From an uncultured Acidobacteriota bacterium (GTDB lineage Bacteria; Acidobacteriota; Vicinamibacteria; Vicinamibacterales; SCN-69-37): a DNA stretch of 5,769 bases. Location: contig CALFMR010000229.1 in the NCBI GenBank assembly GCA_937880585.1, forward strand, positions 1 to 5,769, in the 5' to 3' direction. The notes beneath the pieces are model-generated. The model was given only the letters and a program-made list of their open reading frames with translations, had not been told where the DNA came from and did not search any database. A program made the translations under genes and the position numbers. This document shows positions 1 to 5,769 of this stretch, one piece after another (the first letter of the stretch is position 1; every line of letters begins with the position of its first letter).

Positions 1-1
1 C

Positions 2-493
2 GTCTCGCTCGTCGTCGCGGGTTATACCGGCGGCCACGTTCCGAATCCCAGCTACGAGCAGGTCAGCACCGAAGAGACCGGCCACGCCGAGTCGGTGAAG
101 ATCCTCTACGACCCGTCGCAGGTTTCCTACGGGACGCTGCTGCGCGTGTACTTCTCGGTCGCGCACAACCCGACGGAGTTGAACCGCCAGGGCCCGGACG
201 AGGGCACGAGCTACCGATCGAACATCTTCTATACGACGCCGGATCAGAAGCGCGTCGCCGAGGCCTACATCGCGCAGCTCGATCAGGCGCACGTCTTCCC
301 GCGTCCGGTCGTCACGCGCGTCGATGCGTTCACCGCCTTCTACGCGGCTGAGGGCTACCACCAGGACTTCCTGGTGAAGAACCCGACCTATCCCTACATC
401 GTGATCAACGACAAGCCGAAGCTCGTGAACTTCCAGCGCCTGCTGCCGGACCTGTATCGCCCGCAGCCGGTGTTGACGAACGGGCGGACGTAG
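2..493 (+). CDS. msrA: Peptide-methionine (S)-S-oxide reductase MsrA, C-terminal part (5' end outside window)
   Basis: MsrA reduces methionine-S-sulfoxide, free or in proteins, back to methionine and so repairs oxidative damage. The reading frame is open from base 2 and gives 163 visible residues ending at TAG. Family signatures in order are GYTGG (visible residues 7-11), TGHAE (26-30), the long conserved block HNPTELNRQGPDEGTSYRS (55-73) and GYHQDFL (118-124), followed by the PYIVINDKPKL tail seen in one MsrA subgroup. The catalytic cysteine of the GCFWG motif, near the N-terminus of the family, would lie just before the window, so the first in-window start codon (GTG at 95) is internal and not the real start. 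No cysteine occurs in the visible part, so the C-terminal resolving cysteines of the E. coli type are absent. The gene converges on the prolyl oligopeptidase gene with 15 bp between the stops. The family call is secure; subcellular location cannot be judged without the N-terminus. Confidence 0.95.
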   Translation, partial: VSLVVAGYTGGHVPNPSYEQVSTEETGHAESVKILYDPSQVSYGTLLRVYFSVAHNPTELNRQGPDEGTSYRSNIFYTTPDQKRVAEAYIAQLDQAHVFPRPVVTRVDAFTAFYAAEGYHQDFLVKNPTYPYIVINDKPKLVNFQRLLPDLYRPQPVLTNGRT

Positions 494-508
494 ACAGCCG
501 CCAGCGCC
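494..508. other. 15-bp gap between convergent msrA and prolyl oligopeptidase genes
   Basis: The two genes stop tail to tail with only 15 bp between TAG (ending 493) and the minus-strand TAA (509-511). No stem followed by a T-tract is visible on either strand here, so any terminators would have to lie inside the opposing coding ends or be of another kind, such as factor-dependent. Confidence 0.6.
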
Positions 509-2578
509 TTAGCTCCGCAGTCCCATGTTCTCCGCGGCGAACGCCCACTCGTCGGCGAGCTCGGCGATGCGTTTGTCAGTCGGCCGATAGCCGTGTGAGG
601 CTTCCGTCTCCACGCGGATGAGCACCGGGCTGTCGCAGCCCTGCGCGGCCTGCAGGGCCGCCGTGAACTTGAACGAATGGCTGGGCACGACGCGGTCGTC
701 GTGATCGGCCGTCGTCACGAGCGTGGCCGGATAGCAGACGCCGGGCTTCACGTTCTGCAGGGGCGAATACTCGATCAAATACTTGAACGCCTCGGGATCG
801 GATGACGACCCGTATTCGGTCACCCAGGCACGCCCGCCGGTGAACTGGTCGTAGCGCAGCATGTCCAGGACGCCGACGGCCGGCAGGGCGACGGCGAACA
901 GGTCCGGCCGCTGCTCTTCGACCGCGGCCACGAGCAACCCTCCATTCGATCCGCCCATCATCCCGAGCGTCGACGGCGACGTATAGCCGTCCTTCACGAG
1001 CGTCTCGGCGACGGCAATGAAGTCGTCGAAGACGTTCTGCTTCTTCTCGAACGTGCCGGCCTTGTGCCAGGCCTCGCCGTACTCCGCGCCGCCGCGCATG
1101 TTGACGGTCACCCAGATCCCGCCGAGCTCCAGCCACGCCGGCACATCCGGTCGATAGGTCGGACTGAGCGTGATCGAGAATCCACCGTAGCCGTACATCA
1201 TCGTCGGATGAGTGCCGTCACGCGCGAGACCCTTGCGCGCGGTGAGGAAGAACGGCACCTGCGTGCCGTCCTTCGACGTCGCGAACATCCGCTGTGTCTC
1301 GTATTCGCTGACGTCGACGGGCGCGGGCGCCGCCTCGAAAGCTGTCGACGTCCCCGTCGCCGGGTCGTACCGGAAGATGGTGCTCGGATAGAGCGGCGAC
1401 GTGAACGAATAGAAGATCTCAGACGTATCCTCTCGGCCGCTGATGCCGGATACGGTGCCCGCCGCCGGGAGATCGATCGTTCCCTCCGGCCGGCCGTTCA
1501 CGTCGAAGAGCGACAGCCGACTCTCGACGTCGACCAGATAGCCACAGACGATCCGTCCGCCGATCAACGCCGCCTGCTCGATCGCCTCCGGTGCTTCGGC
1601 CACGACCGTCTTCCACGCTGCCGGCTCCGGATGCGCGAGATCGATTGCGACGATCTTCCGATTCGGGGCGTCCAGGTCCGAACGGACGAAGACAGTCGAT
1701 CCATGATTGCCGATCGGCGCGAACTCCGCGTCGTCGCGCTCGACGATGGCGCGGATGGGCGCGTGGACGTTTGGGTGGAACGGATCGCCAAGATCCGCCG
1801 CGTAGAGACGATTGGTGTTGTCGGAGCCACGTGCCGTCGTCACGAGCAGATAACGGCCGTCCTCGGTGACGCCGCCGCCGATGAACCACGTGGGATGATC
1901 CGGCCGCTCGTAGACGAGCACATCATCCGCTTGCGGCGTGCCGACGACGTGATAGTAGACCGCGTGTCCCGACAGCGCGGCTTCGAGCGCCTGCCCTTTC
2001 GGCGGTTCTGGATAGCGTGAGTAGAAGAAACCGCGGTCGTCCTTCGTCCACGACAGACTCGAGAACCGCATCCACTCGACGGCATCGTCGAGATCGCGCC
2101 CGGTTGCGAGATCGCGAACATGAATCGTCTGCCAGTCCGTGCCGCCTTCCGCGAGGCCGTACGCGAGGAGTCGTCCGTCCGGCGACGGTGCCCACTGCGC
2201 GAGTGAGACCGATCCATCCGGCGACAGCAGGTTCGGATCGATGACGACATCGGGCGCGGCATCGAGCGACGCGCGCACATAGATCGGCGCCTGCCGCTGA
2301 AGTCCGCTGTTACGCGCGTAGAAGTACCGTCCGCCTTCGCGAGCCGGCATGCCAGTCTTCGGATAGTCCCAGAGCGCCGTAATCCGCGTGCGCAGCCGAT
2401 CGCGCAGCGGCAGCCGATCGAGATACGAGAACGTCAGCGCGTTCTGGGCCTCACGCCAGGCGGCGACCTCCGGCGAATCGAGGTCCTCCATCCAGCGATA
2501 GGGATCGGGCACCTTCGTTCCGAAGTAGTCGTCGACGACGTCGCCCTTGCGGGCGCGAGGATAGGTAAGCTGTGTCAT
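509..2578 (-). CDS. Prolyl oligopeptidase (prolyl endopeptidase), peptidase family S9A
   Basis: A serine peptidase that cuts short peptides after proline. The 689-residue product is close to the usual length of about 700. The N-terminal DPYRWMED block (residues 25-32) is typical of S9A and is followed by a beta-propeller of WD-like strands (about 75-420). The alpha/beta-hydrolase domain carries YGYGGF (462-467), whose second Tyr matches the oxyanion tyrosine, then GGSNGG with the nucleophile Ser544, AW at 584-585 matching the proline-stacking Trp, DHDDRV with the acid Asp627 and substrate-binding Arg629, and SHG with catalytic His662. The triad is therefore complete. After the His the usual GAGKP is replaced by GYRPTDK. 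There is no signal peptide, so the enzyme is probably cytoplasmic. The ATG at 2578 was chosen because homology starts right after it and it overlaps the stop of the upstream exporter gene as ATGA, implying translational coupling. The frame stays open upstream to 3529, but that part is out-of-frame exporter sequence. Confidence 0.95.
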   Translation of the reverse strand: MTQLTYPRARKGDVVDDYFGTKVPDPYRWMEDLDSPEVAAWREAQNALTFSYLDRLPLRDRLRTRITALWDYPKTGMPAREGGRYFYARNSGLQRQAPIYVRASLDAAPDVVIDPNLLSPDGSVSLAQWAPSPDGRLLAYGLAEGGTDWQTIHVRDLATGRDLDDAVEWMRFSSLSWTKDDRGFFYSRYPEPPKGQALEAALSGHAVYYHVVGTPQADDVLVYERPDHPTWFIGGGVTEDGRYLLVTTARGSDNTNRLYAADLGDPFHPNVHAPIRAIVERDDAEFAPIGNHGSTVFVRSDLDAPNRKIVAIDLAHPEPAAWKTVVAEAPEAIEQAALIGGRIVCGYLVDVESRLSLFDVNGRPEGTIDLPAAGTVSGISGREDTSEIFYSFTSPLYPSTIFRYDPATGTSTAFEAAPAPVDVSEYETQRMFATSKDGTQVPFFLTARKGLARDGTHPTMMYGYGGFSITLSPTYRPDVPAWLELGGIWVTVNMRGGAEYGEAWHKAGTFEKKQNVFDDFIAVAETLVKDGYTSPSTLGMMGGSNGGLLVAAVEEQRPDLFAVALPAVGVLDMLRYDQFTGGRAWVTEYGSSSDPEAFKYLIEYSPLQNVKPGVCYPATLVTTADHDDRVVPSHSFKFTAALQAAQGCDSPVLIRVETEASHGYRPTDKRIAELADEWAFAAENMGLRS
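2575..2578 (-). other. ATGA stop/start overlap coupling the Fsr-type exporter to the peptidase
   Basis: On the minus strand the peptidase ATG and the exporter TGA share two bases (ATGA). The sequence just upstream (AAAAGAG) offers at best a weak ribosome binding site. Re-initiation by ribosomes finishing the exporter is the likely route to peptidase translation. This is direct evidence for co-transcription of the two genes. Confidence 0.85.
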
Positions 2579-3909
2579 CTCTTTTGCAGTGGCGCGGGGC
2601 CCTCGGACGGGCGCACGTCGGGCAGCAGGACCGCGAGCAAGCCCAACAGTGGCAGGAACGCGCACACCTGATACACGAACACGATGCCGTAGCGGTCGGC
2701 GATCACACCCAGAACGGCCGCGCCGAGGCCGCCGAGCCCGAACGAAAAGCCGTAGAACAGGCCGGACACCATACCAATGCGGTGCGTGAGCATGTCCTGC
2801 GCGTACACGATGATCGCAGGGAACGCGGACGCCAGAATCAATCCGATCACCACGCTCAGCCCAACCGTCCACCCCAGGCCCACGTATGGCAGCGCAAGAG
2901 TGAAGGGCGCACAGCCCAGGATCGAGAACCAAATCACGCGCTTGCGACCGATGCGATCGCCGAGCGGCCCGCCGATGAGCGTGCCACCGGCCACGGCGAA
3001 CAGGAAGACCCCCAGCAGATTCGCGGCCGTGTGCGTGGACACACCGAACTGCCGGATCAGGTAGAACTCGTAGTAGCTGCTGATGCTCGCCAGGTAAAAG
3101 AACTTGGAGAACATCAGCGCCAGCAGGACGCCAATCGTCCGGCGGACGACAGGTGCCGGGAACCGCGTCCGGTGATCGGCCGATCGGCGGTGGACGCGCT
3201 GCTCGACGTGACGTTGATACCAGCGGCCGACGGGCAGCAGCACCGCCATCGCCAGGAGCGCGAGCAGGCCGAACCAGCCGACGTGGGCGCGTCCGAGTTG
3301 CAGCACGATCGCGGCCGCCAGCACCGGGCCCAAGGCCTGGCCGGTATTGCCGCCGATCTGGAACAGCGACTGTGCGAGGCCGAAGCGGCCGCCCGACGCC
3401 ATGCGCGCGACCCGCGACGATTCCGGGTGGAAGATCGAGGATCCGCAGCCGATCAGCGCCACGGCGACGAGCAGGATCGGGTACGTCGGCGCCGCCGACA
3501 ACAACAGGAGGCCGCCGAGGGTGAAACACATCCCGGCCGGCAGCGAGAATGGCAGCGGATGCGCGTCGGTGACCATGCCGACCACCGGCTGCAGCAGCGA
3601 AGCCGTCAACTGGAAGGTCAGCGTGATCGCCCCGATCTCGAAGAAGTTGAGGTGAAACTCTCCCTTCAGCATCGGGTAAATCGCGACGATGACCGACTGC
3701 ATCATGTCGTTGAGGACGTGAACGAAACTGACCGCGCCGATCACGTCGAAGCGGGTCGGGCCGTGCCGTCCTTCGGCGGGTGATGCTGGAGCCGCGGCCG
3801 CGCCCGGGATCGGGTCACGCACGTCGGATGTGGGACTGGTTGAATGCATGTCGTTGCGCGGGGCGCGCCCGCCGCGAGCCGCGCCTGATGTGGACCTCGC
3901 CTCCCGCAT
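2575..3909 (-). CDS. fsr: Fsr-type (fosmidomycin resistance) MFS efflux transporter
   Basis: An inner-membrane, proton-driven major facilitator exporter closely resembling E. coli Fsr, which confers fosmidomycin resistance. The 444-residue product has about 12 hydrophobic segments. Fsr hallmarks are LNDMMQSVIVAIYP (66-79), TLTFQLTASLLQPVVG (96-111), HPESSRVARMASGGR (161-175), SKFFYLASISSYYEFYL (268-284), the second-half motif A GGPLGDRIGRKRVIW (313-327), GMVSGLF (379-385) and a C-terminal CAFLPLLGLL (416-425). Transport of fosmidomycin itself here is unproven; the natural substrate of this family is not clear. Two starts are possible: ATG at 3909, or ATG at 3849, which would give 424 residues. 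Neither has a good ribosome binding site, and both leave a hydrophilic, Pro/Ala/Arg-rich tail longer than in E. coli Fsr before the first membrane helix. The gene lies 33 bp after the other exporter gene and overlaps the peptidase start by 4 bp. Family call firm, start uncertain. Confidence 0.93.
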   Translation of the reverse strand: MREARSTSGAARGGRAPRNDMHSTSPTSDVRDPIPGAAAAPASPAEGRHGPTRFDVIGAVSFVHVLNDMMQSVIVAIYPMLKGEFHLNFFEIGAITLTFQLTASLLQPVVGMVTDAHPLPFSLPAGMCFTLGGLLLLSAAPTYPILLVAVALIGCGSSIFHPESSRVARMASGGRFGLAQSLFQIGGNTGQALGPVLAAAIVLQLGRAHVGWFGLLALLAMAVLLPVGRWYQRHVEQRVHRRSADHRTRFPAPVVRRTIGVLLALMFSKFFYLASISSYYEFYLIRQFGVSTHTAANLLGVFLFAVAGGTLIGGPLGDRIGRKRVIWFSILGCAPFTLALPYVGLGWTVGLSVVIGLILASAFPAIIVYAQDMLTHRIGMVSGLFYGFSFGLGGLGAAVLGVIADRYGIVFVYQVCAFLPLLGLLAVLLPDVRPSEGPAPLQKR

Positions 3910-3918
3910 TATCGCCGC

Positions 3919-3932
3919 CCGCCGAACGGCGG
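3919..3932. repeat. Short GC inverted repeat between the two MFS genes
   Basis: CCGCCG and CGGCGG pair perfectly around AA, or as a 5-bp stem with a GAAC loop. The repeat lies in the 33-bp gap after the DHA3-type exporter stop and about 10 bp before the ATG of the Fsr-type exporter. No T-run follows on the minus strand, so it does not qualify as an intrinsic terminator. If it forms in mRNA it could stabilise the 3' end of one message or hide the ribosome binding region of the next. In such GC-rich sequence it may also be chance. Confidence 0.3.
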
Positions 3933-3942
3933 CCGAAAGGCG

Positions 3943-5232
3943 TCAGGCGTTCTCGAGCGCGGCGGGCCCCCGTTCTGCCGCGGCCTCCAGTCGCTGGCGT
4001 TCGCGGAGCGCCGGGAACATCAGCATCCAGAGGCCGACGACGGCGAGCGTGCCGACGCCGCCGATGAGGGTGGCGCCGACGGCGCCGACGAAGGACGCGA
4101 GGAGGCCCGACTCGAACTCGCCGAGTTGATTCGACGTGTTGATGAAGATGGCGTTGACCGCGCTCACTCGGCCGCGCATGGTGTCGGGCGTCTCGAGCTG
4201 GACGAGGGCGTTGCGAATGACGACGCTGACCATGTCGAACGCGCCGAGCGCGATGAGCGCGGTCATCGACAGCCACAACAGGCGCGAAATGCCGAACACG
4301 AGCGTGGCCACGCCGAACGCGCCGACGGCCGCGAACATGATGCGGCCGACGTGGCGCTCCAGGCGATGCCGCGTCAGCCAGATCGACATCAGGAGCGCGC
4401 CGACGGCCGGCGCCGCGCGCAGCAAGCCCAGTCCCCAGGGGCCGGTCCGAAGGATGTCGCGCGCGAAGATGGGCAGGAGCGCGGTGGCGCCGCCGAGCAG
4501 GACGGCGAAGAGATCGAGCGAGATGACGCCGAGCAGGACCGGTCGCGCGCGGATAAAGGCGACACCCGCGAAGAGCGTCTTGAGCGTGGCGCGCTGGCGT
4601 TCAGGCGCGGCGTGCTCGTAACGCAGACGCGCCATCAGGAGGACGGCCACGACGTACAACAGCGTCGACGCGCCGTAGACGACGCCGGGACCGGCGACGT
4701 ACAGCAGGCCGCCGACGGCCGGACCGGCGATCATCGCGATCTGCCCGGCCGACGCCGCCGCGGCCATCGCCTGCGCCAGCATCGACTCGGGCACGAGCGC
4801 GGGCACCATCGCCTGCCGCGACGGCGACTCGCTCGCGCGTCCGACGCTGATGAGGAACACGAGCAGCAGGATCACGTGCTCGTCGAGCCGGCCTGCGAGA
4901 CTGCCGACCGTCAGCAGCGCGACAGCGACGCCTTGCATCGTCTGGCACAAGACGACGATGCGCCGGCGATTGAACTGGTCGGCGGCATGCCCGGCGGGAA
5001 GCGCGAGCAGGAGCGATGGGATGAACTGGACGAGACCGACGAGCCCGAGGTCGAAGGCGTCCCGCGTGAGGTCGTAGATCTGCCAGCCGACCGCCACCGA
5101 CAGCATCTGAAACGCGAACCCCGCCGCAATGCGCGCGCCCCAGAACTGGACGAACGCATGATGCGCGCGAAGCGAGTCGGAAGCGGATGACGCAGGATCA
5201 GACTGGCCTGCAGGGTCGGTCGGAGTGCCCAA
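3943..5232 (-). CDS. MFS exporter of the DHA3 / EntS-like (MFS_3) type
   Basis: A 12-helix inner-membrane major facilitator protein of 429 residues, of the group that includes the enterobactin exporter EntS and macrolide-type exporters. Features are a first helix with FWGARIAAGFAFQML (30-44), a motif A variant GHAADQFNRRRIV (81-93) between helices 2 and 3, the SPSRQAMVPALVP loop (136-148), AGPAVGGLLY (169-178) at helix 5, a charged central loop near 203-217, and the MFS_3 signature TPDTMRGRVSAVN (348-360). The C-terminus is a short Glu/Arg/Ala-rich tail. The start is TTG at 5232: an in-frame TAG lies four codons upstream and no ATG or GTG occurs before Met43, which is already inside helix 1. 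The Shine-Dalgarno is weak (AGAAG four bases before TTG, GAGGGAG further up). The gene sits 22 bp after the beta-glucosidase stop. Substrate unknown: siderophore, drug or metabolite export are all possible. It is not a duplicate of the Fsr-type neighbour, as the motifs differ throughout. Confidence 0.9.
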   Translation of the reverse strand: MGTPTDPAGQSDPASSASDSLRAHHAFVQFWGARIAAGFAFQMLSVAVGWQIYDLTRDAFDLGLVGLVQFIPSLLLALPAGHAADQFNRRRIVVLCQTMQGVAVALLTVGSLAGRLDEHVILLLVFLISVGRASESPSRQAMVPALVPESMLAQAMAAAASAGQIAMIAGPAVGGLLYVAGPGVVYGASTLLYVVAVLLMARLRYEHAAPERQRATLKTLFAGVAFIRARPVLLGVISLDLFAVLLGGATALLPIFARDILRTGPWGLGLLRAAPAVGALLMSIWLTRHRLERHVGRIMFAAVGAFGVATLVFGISRLLWLSMTALIALGAFDMVSVVIRNALVQLETPDTMRGRVSAVNAIFINTSNQLGEFESGLLASFVGAVGATLIGGVGTLAVVGLWMLMFPALRERQRLEAAAERGPAALENA

Positions 5233-5254
5233 ACTGCTTCTAGTCTATCTCCCT

Positions 5255-5769
5255 CTACAACACTCGATTGCGCGCGATGACCTCGCGATAGAACGACGCG
5301 CTCAGCTTCGGGGTGCGCTTCTGGGTGGCGTAGTCGACGTAGTGCAGGCCGAAGCGGTTCGTGTAGCCGTCGGCCCACTCGAAGTTGTCCATCAAACTCC
5401 AGAGGAAGTACCCGCGCACGGGCACGCCCTCCGACACGCCGCGCTGCAGCTGCGAGAGGTAGTTCCGCAGATACATGATGCGGTCCGTGTCGTACACCAG
5501 ACCGTCGGCTGCCGGCACGTCGGAGGACGAGCAACCGTTCTCCGTGATGTAGATCTCGCCGACCTTCCAGATCGACGACACGTTCCTCGGGCCCCAGTAG
5601 AGCGCTTCCGGCCCGACGAAGAGCCACGGCGACGCCATGTGCGGGAACGAGGCGGGATGCGGCACGACGGTGAAGCCCGCCGGCGAGTCGTCGGCGCGGA
5701 CGTAGACCGGCGTGTAGATGTTGATGCCGACGAAGTCGATCGGACTGCCGATGGCGGCGAGCTCGGCGT
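5255..5769 (-). CDS. Beta-glucosidase, glycoside hydrolase family 1, C-terminal part (5' end outside window)
   Basis: A retaining beta-glycosidase that releases terminal beta-linked sugars, typically glucose from cellobiose or aryl and plant glucosides. The frame is open from the window edge and gives 170 visible residues, compared with about 450 for the family. Visible landmarks are DFVGINIYTPVY (11-22, the family's conserved D-F-x-G-x-N-x-Y block), GPEALYWGPR (52-61), YITENG (73-78) with Glu76, the catalytic nucleophile (codon 5542-5540), then GVPVRGYFLWSLMDNFEWADGY (114-135), whose Glu-Trp pair binds the sugar in the -1 site, and RFGLHYVDYATQKRTPK (138-154). The acid/base Glu of the NEP motif lies in the missing N-terminal part. 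The GTG at 5665 is internal, since homology continues through it to the edge. Signal peptide and exact sugar preference cannot be seen. It is the first visible gene of the leftward cluster. Family call secure. Confidence 0.95.
   Translation of the reverse strand, partial: AELAAIGSPIDFVGINIYTPVYVRADDSPAGFTVVPHPASFPHMASPWLFVGPEALYWGPRNVSSIWKVGEIYITENGCSSSDVPAADGLVYDTDRIMYLRNYLSQLQRGVSEGVPVRGYFLWSLMDNFEWADGYTNRFGLHYVDYATQKRTPKLSASFYREVIARNRVL

Noticed and set aside
1064..2020. Plus-strand open frame of 318 codons antisense to the prolyl oligopeptidase
   Set aside because: Arg-rich, without motifs, and fully covered by a gene with intact catalytic residues on the other strand.
2579..3529. In-frame open extension upstream of the prolyl oligopeptidase, giving an apparent 1006-residue fusion protein
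   Set aside because: The added 317 residues are Arg/Pro/Ala-rich nonsense in a different frame of the Fsr-type exporter gene, which has clear homology. Stop codons are simply rare in GC-rich DNA. The real start is ATG 2578.
2572..3783. Long plus-strand open frame (403 codons) antisense to the Fsr-type exporter
   Set aside because: Its product is rich in Gln, Arg, Glu, Asp and His without a recognisable fold, as expected from the reverse complement of hydrophobic membrane-protein codons. It is a shadow of the exporter.
3910..3942. Possible rho-independent terminator between the two MFS genes
   Set aside because: The GC stem at 3919-3932 is short and is not followed by a T-run on the minus strand; the close spacing favours read-through.
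4126..5190. Long plus-strand open frame (354 codons) antisense to the DHA3-type exporter
   Set aside because: Same composition artefact as over the other transporter, with no family motif and no ribosome binding site that stands out.
2575..5232. The two adjacent MFS genes as a tandem duplication
   Set aside because: Their motifs, loop lengths and family signatures differ throughout; they belong to separate MFS subfamilies.
5233..5260. Possible internal promoter in the locally AT-richer stretch before the DHA3-type exporter
   Set aside because: TAGACT resembles a -10 box, but no -35 box lies at proper spacing. The AT content comes partly from the gene end and the weak ribosome binding region.

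Overview
The window is GC-rich (about two thirds G+C by eye), densely coding bacterial chromosome. It holds five protein genes, two of them cut by the window ends. No RNA genes, insertion sequences, CRISPR arrays or phage genes were seen. The mix of an MsrA, a signal-less prolyl oligopeptidase, a GH1 beta-glucosidase and two MFS exporters, together with very high GC at third codon positions, would fit an environmental acidobacterium or a similar high-GC Gram-negative. That placement is a weak inference, because no phylogenetic marker is present.

Layout. Bases 2-493 (+) are the C-terminal part of a peptide methionine sulfoxide reductase MsrA; its catalytic GCFWG region lies before the window. 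It converges tail to tail, with only 15 bp between stop codons, on a leftward cluster that fills the rest of the window. In order of transcription on the minus strand the cluster is: a GH1 beta-glucosidase (5769-5255, N-terminus beyond the window), a DHA3/EntS-type MFS exporter (5232-3943, TTG start), a fosmidomycin-resistance (Fsr) type MFS exporter (3909-2575), and a prolyl oligopeptidase of family S9A (2578-509).

The gaps are 22 bp, 33 bp and a 4-bp ATGA overlap, so the four genes look like one transcription unit whose promoter lies outside the window. A common job is not obvious. A sugar hydrolase, two unrelated exporters and a peptidase could serve uptake, breakdown and efflux of glycosylated or peptidic natural products, or could simply be packed housekeeping and accessory genes. 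All four belong to well-known families.

No clearly undescribed system was found. Points worth a second look are the operon combination, the ATGA coupling of the Fsr exporter to the peptidase, the forced TTG start, the lack of any cysteine in the visible MsrA, and an atypical histidine loop in the peptidase. No stretch over 300 bp lacks a gene.
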